A DNA stretch of 64,000 nucleotides from Antitrichia curtipendula (taxonomy: Eukaryota; Streptophyta; Bryopsida; Hypnales; Leucodontaceae). Under the pieces are notes generated by a model. The model was not told the DNA's origin and searched no databases. It worked only from the letters and a program-made list of their open reading frames with translations. Below, one piece after another: positions 9,325-20,302 of this stretch (its first letter is position 1; each line of letters opens with the position of its first letter). The stretch is taken from NCBI GenBank assembly GCA_951230915.1, contig OX579634.1, forward strand, positions 42,917,570 to 42,981,569. Direction: 5' to 3'. The position numbers and the translations under genes are program-made.

Positions 9325-10775
9325 GTGAACTTGTGAACTTCAGTACGCATTTTATTGCTTAGCATGATATGGTCTTGCATCTACTATTGCTTTTTGAAGA
9401 GCCTCCACAACCTGAGGAATAGATTTGTTATCAATCTGCTAAAATTTGGACCCAAAATAAAACGTAAACTACTAAGCATTTATGTCTTGTATTATAAACT
9501 AGGGGGCAAGGTTTATATCATCACCTCATTCACGTCGTTCACAATTGTACAATATATGATTGTCGATCCACTCTTTCCAACATCTTTCAGAATCTCCCTT
9601 GCAAGCTCTTCCCTAAAAACGGCGGAGTCCTTTGATTCCATAAAAGATATTCGGTTGGTCAAATGACGATATCGCAGTAAAAGCATTCTGCAATTTCAGG
9701 GATTCTATTATATCCGCTCAAACCCTGTCTCATAACCACTTCATGTGAGCTGCAAATATATGGAACTGATAATAGTGGGCATTAACCAGTCAGTCCAGTA
9801 GAATAATACACCAAGCTTTACGAAATCAATAACTACAACGTTTCAGCAAACAACATTTTTTTTTAAAGTCTCTTTGTGACTTAGGTGGGAACCAATTCAA
9901 ATGAAATGTACACCTCTGAATCTACAGAAAAGCTTTGCAATAACTCTATGTGCACAAGAAGAGAAGAAGATTTCAGCTCTTACTTACGTGTGGCAGTTGC
10001 AGTAAGGGCAACAAAAGGCACCTTCGGCAGGAAAGGTGTTAGATCGTCAAGGTTCTCATACTCATGCCTGCGGAGCATTCGCCCATGTTCCTTAGCACAA
10101 GTTTATACGAATGTAGGATAAGCATGTGGTCAAAAAACTGAAAAGAAATCCGATACCTGAAATCGTGACCCCATTCAGAGACAAAATGGGCTTAATCTAT
10201 GGCTAGTAGAGACACTCCTTTCCTCAAAAGTGCTGTCCAGAAACTGCACAATAAAACAACACAAAAGATCCTTCGAGATCTTAAATTTGAGAGAACAGGT
10301 CGTATGAGAAAGAAAGTGGTCGGAAGAAGTAAAATATCTAGCTTTCAACATACACATCTAGTTAGAAAATATTTCAAGCTAAAGGTTGACTGACCTCTAA
10401 GAAACAGTACAAGTCTTCTCCGGCGCTTACCAGATAGACTTCCCACTCCCAGTGGCCATGATCACCAAGCAATCCTTTCCTTTCAGAATTTGTGTGACCA
10501 CCTCTTTTTGAAATGAACGGAACGAGGAGTATCCAAAAAACTCCTGCTCGAATTAGCCCAACAGTCGTTATTCACAAGCCCAGCAAATGTCAAGTGCCGT
10601 AATGCCGTAATTCAAAACGAGGAAATGACTGTAGTGTGTGCAAAAGGACTAAGTGAGCTAACCTTCAGGACTTTCTCCATCGCTGCCAATATTTTATCAA
10701 CGACAGCAGCTATAATTTCGAATTGCAGCAGGAGGATCAATTTCTTCTCTACATCATCCTTTGTGACCCAACAAA
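9325..10775 (-). pseudogene. RecQ-family DNA helicase pseudogene
   Basis: Minus-strand exon-like pieces appear in the order expected for RecQ (3'-5' DNA helicases in recombination and repair): about 10665-10770 (LQFEIIAAVVDKILAAMEK); 10430-10545 (YSSFRSFQKEVV, GKDCLVIMATGSGKS, i.e. the Walker A motif); 10162-10245 (LLRKGVSLLAID-stop-AHFVSEWGHDFR, the DEAH box and aromatic-rich loop region); 9990-10075 (LPKVPFVALTATAT, motif III); 9535-9720 (IIESLKLQNAFTAISSFDQPN and GSTIIYCTIVNDVNE, motif IV); and 9325-9422 (DARPYHA, LSNKMRTEVHKF). Defects are a TAA at 10192-10194 in place of the DEAH Glu, a TGA at 9718-9720, frameshifts near 9630 and 9380, absence of the exon between Walker A and DEAH, and no C-terminal helicase motifs V-VI. 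It is most like plant WRN/RecQsim-type helicases by its SFRxFQKEVV start, but the subfamily is uncertain. Confidence 0.85.
10445..10542 (-). repeat. Source copy of a 98-bp duplicated RecQ exon segment
   Basis: This part of the Walker A exon recurs at 12111-12208 in the same orientation, with one difference that I can see (GAGTATCC here, GAGCATCC there). Confidence 0.85.
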
Positions 10776-11266
10776 ACCCCTAATTATGTGAGTAACAGCA
10801 CAGGCAGAGGAGCAAAGGGATTAGGATTTCCCAACCGAAAACAGAAAACTAGCCCTAATTACAACCGCAACTGCAAAAACGCACACTAAGTTAGCTACAC
10901 TGCAGATTAATCTCCACTGAACTACAGTCTTGGCACTTATTCAGATGTCCAAAATTCCATCTTCCTTGGAGTAAAAACCAATGCAGCACCGGCAACCATA
11001 AATGCAGATGATCTCATTCAATTTCCAGAATCTAATACACCTGGAAAAACTGCCAAAGTTGGCAATTCAAATGCGAACGACACCCGCGTACGAAAGCAGC
11101 GCAGCTACAAGCACAAAACTCAAATCCTCAGCCATAATCAAACAAAATGTCACATTGACCAAGAAGCATCGCATGCTACAGCAAAGACGACAACCACATC
11201 ATCTCTGCACAACATTCAACAGAGAAACTGGACTGACTTAAATTAGAAAACAACAAGGTATGACTC
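10776..11266. other. Spacer between RecQ pseudogene and NDPK-like gene
   Basis: A CCTAATTA- and AACCGAAAAC-containing region that would be upstream of the RecQ relic and downstream of the NDPK-like gene on the minus strand. A plus-strand frame at 11002-11241 has no recognisable features. No gene is supported. Confidence 0.5.
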
Positions 11267-12636
11267 TCAAGAAATCGCAATCGCCTTCTTGGCGCTCTCA
11301 GCATCGTCACTTCCGTGAATCAGGTTCCTGGACAAACAGGGAAACGATAGCGTTCAGCGACTTACTGACAGCAATAACAATTCACAAGCAAGGGATATGA
11401 ATCCTCCTCTAACCAATGGCTATTGAAAGATGCAACAAAAGCAATAGTTACATTCAGTTTCAGTAAACAGCAGGGGTTGGTATCGATCCTTAAATTCATC
11501 ACTGTTTCAGAACCATGATCAATTGAACCACAGAAATTGCTTGTCAGCGTGACGTATTTGTAGCAGTATTCATATGGCTGAGCCCTAGTTTTGCACTGGA
11601 ACATTCAATGAATTAAAGCGGAATAAGGAAAATATCCTGGCATGGGAAATTGAGTTTCGGTCCTGTGTCAAAATTTAAAAAAGGATGAGTAGCACGTCAT
11701 ACCTGTTGATGTCAATGCAGTAATCTCCACGAACGGTTCCAGCCTCGCAGGCAGCAGGGTCGGCGAGTCCAATGATCTTGTGACCGGTGACAGCGGCGTC
11801 CTTCCCTTGCCAAACCATGGCAACCACTGGCCCAGATGGGATCAGAGACGAAAAGAAGGACTGTTTGGAATGTTCAGCGTAGTGCTTCTCAGCGAAGGCA
11901 CGCCCCACCTGGACCATCTTCAAGGCTGTCGCACATAACACGTACACATCAAAAAACTTAGAATAGAAAACACAGATCGTAATTAAGGCAATATAAACAA
12001 AGAATCATATATTATTCAGCTAACGAAAAACATGCAAGCTTATCAAGTCCAATTGCAGGCATGAGATCAGTCATTCTAAATCATTGAGTTCCATTCTAGG
12101 CTAGCAAATGACTCCCAGTGGCCATGATCACCAAGCAATCCTTTCCTTTCAGAATTTGTGTGACCACCTCTTTTTGAAATGAACGGAACGAGGAGCATCC
12201 AAAAAACTATTATCTTCCTACCACCCTCGATGCAGTGCAAATGTCTGAGCTCAGTTCTATTCAAGTAGTTAAATGGTCCCTATTGCATCAGAATTCTTCA
12301 GTTACATTGCATAGCAAAGTGCCCTTCCGATTAAACTCAGTGAGTAGAACCAATACGACTGCAGGAACGAAACCATAGACCATAGGCCCACTTGCAAGCA
12401 TCAAGTCTGCAACTGAAGCAAATTCACGAGAAATTGTCTTCAAGTTAACCTAAATCCTGAACCCTGAAAACCTAAAACCTAAACAAGCAAGTGGGAGATG
12501 GAATACCGTTCATGACGACATAGTCGTCCGGATGCACGGGAGTCGAAGGAGTCTCCCAAGTAATGTTCAAGTCATCAGCAATCTGATCCTCCACCTCGGC
12601 CTCGACTTGCCCATTACGAAACTGAACAGTGGCCAT
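11267..12636 (-). CDS. Nucleoside diphosphate kinase-like protein with a replaced N-terminus (three exons)
   Basis: Exons on the minus strand: 12636-12507, 11925-11703 and 11327-11267, joined by GT/AG introns whose phases match exactly (1 then 2), giving 137 residues ending at TGA 11269-11267. The start ATGGCC at 12636 is in good plant context. NDPK transfers phosphate from ATP to other NDPs through a phospho-histidine. Exons 2-3 carry clear family sequence: AEKHYAEHSKQSFF, SGPVVAMVWQGKDA, GTVRGDYCI, and the active-site NLIHGSD. The N-terminal part that normally carries the Lys-Pro-Asp-Gly (IKPDG) motif is absent; exon 1 (MATVQFRNGQVEAEVEDQ...) is unrelated to any NDPK. Other departures are T to A in the GATNP-equivalent (GLADP), R to Q before FF, a three-residue deletion before SGPVV, and loss of the Glu near the C-terminus. 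Phosphotransfer is therefore doubtful. It is either a chimeric new gene or a decayed copy whose reading frame happens to be preserved. Confidence 0.7.
12111..12208 (-). repeat. 98-bp copy of RecQ Walker A exon inside NDPK-like intron 1
   Basis: Near-identical to 10445-10542 and in the same orientation. It lies in the middle of the 581-bp first intron (12506-11926) of the NDPK-like gene. No flanking target duplication is obvious. The very high identity shows that the copy event was recent compared with the decay of the RecQ pseudogene. Confidence 0.85.
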
Positions 12637-13120
12637 GATTGAACAGGGGCTAGACACAAACACTACTGGAACCGACATTGGTGTTACTAGCGATAATCCA
12701 GGAGAACGCTACATGGCTGTCTTAAAAGCATCACTTTTCTTCATAGTAGTATATATGATTAACTTGCTCCACTTGCAGCAAAACGAAACATTTATCATCC
12801 TCTGTTCCTTCTTTCGCCTTAATTCAAAACCTGCACTTAAGCCAGGGCGAATGTAGGGCAGCTTAAGTTTGATCAGCAAAACAGTGGATTAAATCAGATT
12901 TCTCGATGAAAATAAGAAGAATTCCAAACCAAAATGACGACGAGATCTTCGCATGACCCTTCCGTTACTTGTTGAAAAAACTACGAATTTGACGTGGCTT
13001 CAAGTAGACAAAGTAGCGAAGTAGACAAAGTCCTCAGAATCATAAATGACCATCATCCTTTTGGGATCAAATTCATGCTAGAAGTGATAACATCAACAAG
13101 AGGTTTAAAATTTCGAACAT
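12637..13120. promoter_or_regulatory. Upstream region of the NDPK-like gene
   Basis: About 480 bp upstream of the minus-strand start. It includes TATATATGATT-like sequence near 12755 and AT-rich stretches, but no defined promoter motif or IKPDG-encoding exon can be pointed to. Promoter function is inferred only from position. Confidence 0.25.
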
Positions 13121-13124
13121 ACCA

Positions 13125-13420
13125 GCTCATCCGCAACTGAAATGATCCATTGTGTCCACAAATTGTGGAAATTGACGCAACCTTGTGTGCTTCAAATCGT
13201 GAGAACACAGGCTCTGTAACAGCACGAGTAATCGCAACACTCTTCTCACCAACCCATTAAAACTTTGCACAACTCTTTCTCCATTGTACACATCTCTCAA
13301 ACATAGAAAGAATCTCGTGAAACTCTCCTGCATTCTCACTCCTCTCCTGCAAAGGTGTAACCCTAATGTAACTCCTGATGTCCATTGATGTTCTGGATGA
13401 TGTTTCATTCCAATAACTTC
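13125..13420 (-). pseudogene. Possible decayed exon, unknown family
   Basis: The minus strand contains coding-like peptide pieces in two frames: ENAGEFHEILSMFERCVQW and, after a shift, ITRAVTEPVFSRFEAHKVA followed by SISTICGHNGSFQL, ending near a GT at about 13126. A stop and a frame change separate the two. Composition is GC-richer than the repeats on the right. No family is recognised; it could equally be an unspliced exon pair. Confidence 0.3.
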
Positions 13421-13552
13421 TCATTCATCCAATAGCTTGAATGGTTCTTAGTACTCCGTACCAAATTGATGAAATCGGGGTAAATATAAATTTATATCAG
13501 ACTTCAAAAAAGTTCAAAGGTTCAAAAAAAGGGGTTGGGCGTTATAAGATTA

Positions 13553-14590
13553 ACCCCAAAGTGACAAAGAGGACAGAAAGTGTCCTCACAGAGTTTCAAG
13601 TCCAGTTCAAAGTGCTATAACTTTTGCATTGAAGGTCCAAATTCAATAAGACGTGTTGGGAAAGTTCAGTTCTCCCTTCTAGTTTGTATGGTAAAATTTT
13701 CAGATCAATCCAAGATGTATTGATTTTTTGAAAGCCAATCAAAGTTCACAACTTCAATTTGAGTTCACCAAACTGCATTTTAGGGCTGCAACTTCGAGGC
13801 CTCGTATCTCCTTCATCCATTGCTCATTTTCAATAAAATTTGTTGGATTTTGTTCCCCTTGAAGTATAATTATTGTGGTAAAGTTTTCATGTCAATCCAA
13901 GTTGTTTTGAATGTTTGGGTGCAATTCAAAGTTTAAAATCCTGCCATTTTTGGATTGTAGTGAACTTTGGCGGCTTGTTTCTTCCTCATAGAGAGTCTAT
14001 TTTCAATAATTATTTTTGAAAAAGTTGCGCATACTAGTCTATTTTTTGTGGCTAAAATTTCATGTTAATCCAATAATTAATGAGTGACTGAGAAGCATTA
14101 TCTTCGAAGGAGGTTCAGCTTTAGATGTGTTTTTTGCAATTTTTCTTACTGATTTTTGACATTTCAAAATTTTTTTCTAGACACAATGATTCAATTGAAT
14201 GAAAAAAATTTCACCAATGTGTTTGTATACTAGTTTTGAATCTTTTTGTAGTGTAAAGTTTTTTCATTTGAGTAGGTTTAAAAATCAAACTTCACCTCCA
14301 CATGTGTTTTTGGGAAAATTTCAACATCCATTTTCAACACTAAAACATTATGATCATGTAATCTATGTGGCCAAATGACTTCAAATTTTGTACATGTCAT
14401 CTACAACATGTATACTACAAGATTGTACAGTTGAGATTTGTACAATTTGAAGACATTTAGATCCATAAAGCTTCAAAGCAATGATGTTTTTGAACCCTAG
14501 AAATTGAATGTCACTTTGGGATTAAGGCAACTCCAAGCATGCATCAACATTACCATGTTAGGAAAGTGAAGGAAGTGAGGCAAATAAGAG
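13553..14590. repeat. Dispersed repeat D, copy 1 (inverted relative to 53.4-54.0 kb)
   Basis: Starts TTAACCCCAAAGTGAC. It runs through phrases such as CAATTTGAGTTCACCAAACTGC and AATCCAAGTTGTTTTGAATG, which recur in reverse complement at 53440-54005 (GCAGTTTGGTGAACTCAAATTG, CAAACATTCAAAACAACTTG). The left terminus again has the TTAA-CCCC form. No ORF. Confidence 0.65.
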
Positions 14591-14595
14591 GATGT

Positions 14596-15296
14596 TAGCC
14601 CGTAAAGGACCGTACCTATGTTTTCACCAAAAATGCTCCAAAACTGCCATTATTATTACAAATATCAAATTTTTGAGTTTTTTGAAATTTTTTGACACAT
14701 TTAACCATGTAAAATTATAACTACAATTTGGCGACATGCTTGACAATTTTCACATCATTTAGAATTATACAACATACAGGAAAAAAATAGTAAGTAGAAA
14801 GAAGTACAGAATGATTCAAAATACAAAATTGTTAAGAGTTTAGTTATGGACTTGAAAAATAATCTACATCCTGTGATTTTATTTTATTTTATAAATATTG
14901 AAAATTGAGTAAGATAAAGGACTTCAAAGTTTATTTTAGAGTAAAGAATCTATACCTGTCCGCAAACTGAAACTCCTCATAACTTTGATCAAAATGGAAT
15001 AATTCAATGCTTTCCACATATATATAATTCTAAGAAACCAATTTCAAATCTTAGTTTTCGAAAAATGCTTATCTTTTTTTGCCTAGACTGCCCATTTAAT
15101 AAAAAAAATACCATATTAGGCTACAACTTTTGACTTGTATTACCAAATGTCATAAAATTTAGTGCACATGAAAGATATTCTTTGTCCCTACCTTTTATTA
15201 AAATTTTAGCCTAAAATATGAAAATCTTCAGTCACACATACGTGTCCAAAATTTCTATGTTGCCAAAAAATGTTGTCTGGCCCTTCAAAGAGTAAT
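14596..15296. mobile_element. TTAA-type element, family B, inverted diverged copy
   Basis: Reverse-complement homologue of 22653-23581: it begins TTAGCCCGTAAAGGACCG, then TTCACCAAAAATGCTCCAAA and ACTGCCATT, passes through ATACAACATACAGGAAAAAA and AGTAAGTAGAAAGAAG, and ends GGCCCTTCAAAGAGTAA. Both terminal TTAA sites have mutated (TTAG, GTAA), consistent with an old insertion. Confidence 0.6.
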
Positions 15297-17147
15297 GTGA
15301 TCACAAAAAGTTAGTGGGAATTGCTCTAAATCTTTTAGGCATGTGAAAATGCACTTTGCTCTAACTTAGTTTTGGGTGCTAAAGCCAAGTAAAATTTTAG
15401 ATCCAAGTACAAGTTGGTATCCTAGTCCCCTCTTCTAAAATCTTAGAATCTAGTGAAGTTTGCATGACTAATTGATAGGGTCTATTTTTCTTTTTTCTTT
15501 AAAATTTTTGAAAAATTACACTGTAAACTTTACTATTTCTACTAAAATATAGGTATAATTTCAAATGTTATACCATTAGTATAAATAATTAAAACTTTTC
15601 ATTGACTCAAAACAAATCATCAAAAAGCTTATGTTTTGTCTTATCTTAGTTATAATTTTTATTTTTTAAGTTAGCAAGGTAGATCAATTATAATTTGAAT
15701 CTCAATAAGATCTACAATTGAATGAATATAGATAATGTGGATCAAAGCATGCATTTGAAAGGGCAACTTCGTGCTATTGATACTCCATTGATCTTGGAAC
15801 TAGGATTGCATTAGTAATATACATTGTGCATATAGAGATATTACTACTAAAATGTCATTATAAAACACGACTTGTAATGAACTTAAAAATACAAAACATA
15901 AGAATTCCTAAAGTGTATATAAGCTATAGATTCACTTCTTTTTTTAGATTACAAAAAATAAATTCATTACAAAGGTTTTGGAATTAAGAAACTCTTTCTT
16001 AAAGTTGTTTCAAAACAACATCCACGTAGAAGCTGAAAATGAATTAAATTGCAAATAAATAGGAAAAATGTGTACATAGTGAGTTTTCTTACGCTTGGCT
16101 CTTATATTATTATATTATTTTTAGATCCAATTGTTTGAAAGTTTAATATAGATTCAAAGCTCTAAAAATATTGTTTAGAATTTTTATATGTTTATGTTTT
16201 AAAATATTTTAAAATAATTTTAAAATTTTGAATTGAAGAATATTTTTTATTTTCCTTCAACTATAGATGAATGAGCTTAAAGCACTAAATTATGAAAGCA
16301 ATATGAAGTTTAATTTCTTATTGCATTTATATATATATTTGAGTAAGTGTAAGAAATCATAAAAGGACTCCACTTGGTAAGGTCCCTAATTCAAAAAATT
16401 GTTTGATTTCGGAAACATATAGAAATTAGAATCTAAATATAGAATCTTGAAGTAATAAACACTTCTTAAAGTTCATAATTCACAAGGAAGTGTCAAAGTT
16501 TCAAAATTCGGTAAAATTATCAATCTAAAAAGGCATTTCTGAAATCTGTAGTGTGAAAACACCCTTCAAGCCTTGGGATCTAAAACCAACAATATTGAAA
16601 AAAACTTACAAACTTGTAGATATTCAATGCTTTGTTAACTTTTGATACTTTTCAAACTTGAAGATGATAAGAAGGGATGCACTTGTTTAAAAATAATAAT
16701 ATTGTCAGTATTAGAAAATGATAAGTTGGATGTTTGATGATTTCAATTTGAAATTAATAATGAATTTCTAAAATTAAGATGGTTAAAAAAATTAAAAATG
16801 TACACATAAGTATATATGTGTCATTAGATTCTTTTGAATTTTTTTTATAGACAATTGCATTGGTTGAAATCTTGTTTTTAATGCAATGTTTTTTCATAAT
16901 ACAAATTTGATCCATCATATGTAGATTTACAAGATATTGAGTTATTTAGTATTTATAACATGATTATTATCATGCTGATATCTACAAATTAAGGTGAAAT
17001 TTATAAACATTTTGACATTGATGTTGAAATCAATCTTGAAAACTTTATCTAGAAGTCATCATCTACAACTTTCATTTGTATGCCAGTATCAAAAAATGAA
17101 TTTAATACTCACTTTGTACCAATTAATATTAAATAATAATAATAAAT
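15297..17147. other. AT-rich intergenic DNA
   Basis: About 1.85 kb of strongly AT-rich sequence without long frames, clear repeats from elsewhere in the window, or RNA gene signatures. Nothing is supported. Confidence 0.65.
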
Positions 17148-17255
17148 TTATGGGCCCCGTTGGAAACGTAGATGCTCCCAACATTGGAAACGTCCGTGGC
17201 AAAGCTGGGGAACGGCGTGGAGAACACAGGGGAACTAACGGAGCGTGGATGGTGA
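17148..17255. repeat. GGGCCCCGTTGGAAACG repeat, copy 2
   Basis: Matches 9001-9100 in the same orientation, including GCTCCCAACATTGG and CTGGGGAACG. It is a sudden GC-rich island in AT-rich DNA, which fits an inserted element. The far end is not identified. Confidence 0.45.
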
Positions 17256-19188
17256 ACTTCAGAACTTGGGGACGTTGAATTTGACCTCGACCTAGTTTTC
17301 AAGAGCTAAAGGCGTTCGCTCTGTCGATTATGCATTGTTGTGCAGGTGTTGCAACTATTAAGGAAGGCACGCACAAATTGAAACCAAATGATCATGTTTT
17401 CAAAACTAAAGTCCAGTCTCCAATCTATTTCTATTTTGTAAGCAGTGCACCCTGATCACTTTCAATTGATTGCCTGAGATCGCAAAATAATAACTTAATG
17501 ACTATGAGTTCAAAGATTGTCTTAATGCAAAGAGCACTGACCTTTTGTATCAAAGAATGTTATTTGGGGTTGTGCTTTTTTCCGATTAATAAATTTGTGG
17601 AACATGTTTACAAACGTTGAAGTAGAATATAAAACTTTTAAACAAGAAATTTAAGGGAGCTCAACAATCATGCAGTTAACTTATCTCTAAATTGACCTTT
17701 CTCTGTCTCTTGATTAGGATTCAATGTGAAAAAAGAAGGTCAATAATTTTGAAGGTGAAAATTCCCCAAACCCTAATTTTAATATCAATTGTCACTTTAC
17801 AAGGTTGGTTATAGATGTGTTGCATCAAAGAGAAATCTTGTAAAATTTTGTATTATTAGCATGATGAAAGAATCTTGATATTGTGCAAGTTTGGGAATTG
17901 AAAAGTGCACAGTCAAGCACAAGACATATTGCCAACCTAGTATAACTTTGACCAAAAGAAAGAATGGGTCCCTAGTAATATCAAAACTACGCTACTACAT
18001 GTCCGGCAACTCTTGTCCCTGTACAAAGGCTGAGTGACCCTGTACAAAAGTTGAGCAACAAGGGTGCTCAGATATCTTCATCTAATCTGAAGATATGGTT
18101 GCTTGAGTCATCACTGTTAAGATTGACCAAGGCCTTCTGATACTCCCTAATCATTTTCTCGAAAAAAATTGTCTTCCTCTGTGCACATTCAAAACCTCCA
18201 CATGAGATACACATGATCTAGAAAGTTGAAGGTATTAAACTTACAATCAGTGATGAGAAGCAGAGTTCTAGGCAACGTACTGAAGAAAAATAAGCTCCAT
18301 CCAGTTGAACAAATTTTGGGCATTCTTGATTACCATGCACAAGTTGATAATCAAGCTAGGTAAGTAGAAAAGGATCAAAAGTTGAAAACAATTTAGGAAT
18401 TCTAGTAAGCACTACAACCGAAATTACGTGATTTTAGTTATAACCATCCATGTATCCTGAACCCTTAAAACCTAAACCCTTAAAACCTAAACCCTACACA
18501 TTTTGTTGTAGATTCACGTTCAGAGTTTGAAAAGAAACGGAGTCCTGGTGCCATATAAACTAGCTTAGAATGTGTGACTCAGCTCTTCTCCCAAAAAAAC
18601 TTATTATTTAAAATAATTTTTGTATGTGATTCTCGGCGGCCCACACGACTTGTTTTTGGATTAAAAACAATAATTCTAAATATTTTCTCCTTGACGACTC
18701 ATGTGCATGCTGTGGAGTCAAATATTCAAATATTTCAAAATGATTTGCAATTGATTGTTCAAATTCAAGCCTTCTTTATTCAAGGCTTGCTTCAACCTTC
18801 TAAGGTAAAAGCACACACTTAAGGGCTTGTCCGCCTTCATCATGGGCTTTTGTAGACAACAAGATTTTTAGCTTATTTTTAGAGAAAGATAAATGATTGT
18901 GCCAAGTAGCGTAAGTGATTTCATAATTTTGAGAGAATTTGAGTTAGTTCAGATTTTTCAAAGATGTTGAACATACACACAAATTACTATCAATAGGTTT
19001 GCCAAAACTATAACACAGGCTCCCTACAAAATGAAAAGAAAAACTTGAGAAAAAATCTTGTGAATTGCAACAAAGAACAAACGAGAACCCTTACTATAAC
19101 CATGGCAATTGTAAAGAGACCATCAACAAATGTAAAATGGACTTATAAATAACAACAAAAGCAAGTCTTCCATAAATTGGCAATCCCT
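17256..19188. other. Intergenic DNA with telomere-like motif
   Basis: No gene recognised. At 18457-18495 there are degenerate repeats of CCCTTAAAACCTAAA ending AAACCCTA, resembling a plant telobox or interstitial telomere sequence. A similar short run lies at 12457-12480 next to the NDPK-like exon 1. Confidence 0.5.
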
Positions 19189-19781
19189 GGCTTTATGTAG
19201 TAGAAAAAACGTACAAAAAGTTTTAGACCATTTCATCCAACCAATCAAAAGTTGTAGGCAATTCCCTCAATTGTGACTAATGTGACTAATGCCCCCGTGG
19301 GCCGTGGGGCATTCGTCAAATTAGTCACAATTGTGCAAATCTCCTAATTTCATGGCCTTCTAGATTCCAAATTGGTCCAAGACTTTTGTAGTATTGGGAG
19401 TACGTCCTACACAAGCATCCTATAAAGTGAAAAGCAACATTTGATTCACAATGTATTTCTATTTTTTTTTAAACAAAAAAAACAATCCACAAATTCTACA
19501 AAAATCTAAAAGTGACCGACGCTCCCAAAAATTTAACTTCATTGGCTTTATGTAGAAGAGAAAACGTACAAAAAATTTTAGACCATTTCATCCATCCAAT
19601 CAAAAGTTGTGGCCAATTCCCTCAACTGTGACTAATGTGACTAATGCCCCTGTGAGGCATTAGTCACATTATTCACAATTGTGCAAATCTCCTAATTTCA
19701 TGGCCTACTAGATTCCAAATTGGTCCAAGACTTTTGCAGGAGTGGGAGTACGACCTACACAAGCATCCTACAAAGTGAAAA
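19189..19781. repeat. Tandem ~240-bp repeat with internal hairpin, two copies
   Basis: Copies at 19189-19434 and 19543-19781 (offset about 354 bp) share TAGACCATTTCATCC, the phrase AAAAGTTGT(A/G)G(G/C)CAATTCC, and the downstream CTCCTAATTTCATGGCCT. Each contains a hairpin: GTGACTAATGTGACTAATGCC pairs with its reverse complement downstream (19269-19332 in copy 1, 19627-19677 in copy 2). Confidence 0.75.
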
Positions 19782-20139
19782 TTGGTACTTGTATTAGAAA
19801 CTCCATACATGGATTTTGATTGGAAGAAAATGGGGCCAATTTGGATTCAGGTTCTAAAATAAATTGCTACTATATAATAAAGTATTCTGCCCTCCCATGT
19901 CACAGCATGAAGATTTTTTTGGGACAAGAAATTTATGTCAAGAGGAAGATAATTTTGGGACAAATGGAGTATTAGAGACCCTTTCTATACTAGACTATGA
20001 CTATGATCATTCTTCAAATTTTCACTCATTTACAAGTTCATTAATTTGACTCTTAAACTTTCATTGTTGAATTTCATTACATATATAGACAGTTCTTATG
20101 CAACATGACATTTTGATTTAAGTTTGTTTGTGAAACTTG

Positions 20140-20142
<3 letters not shown>

Positions 20143-20184
<42 letters not shown>
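20143..20184. repeat. (TA)n microsatellite
   Basis: About 21 uninterrupted TA units, about 120 bp beyond the stop codon of the minus-strand oxygenase-like gene. Confidence 0.95.
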
Positions 20185-20185
<1 letters not shown>

Positions 20186-20302
20186 CAAGTGATAGTTGGA
20201 GTCATATGAGCATTTCTATAAAAGTACTATATAGTTCACTACTCAGAAATAGGAAGTCTATTGTCTATCACTATCTTGTGGATCTAGAGTATACCAATAC
20301 AT

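Noticed and set aside
11926..12506. A hidden IKPDG-encoding NDPK exon inside intron 1
   Set aside because: Scanning the minus strand by eye found no Lys-Pro-Asp-Gly coding sequence, and the flanking exons already join in phase without one.
18457..18495. Interstitial telomere or chromosome end
   Set aside because: Only a few degenerate AAACCCT-like repeats; short telobox-like runs are common in plant genomes.
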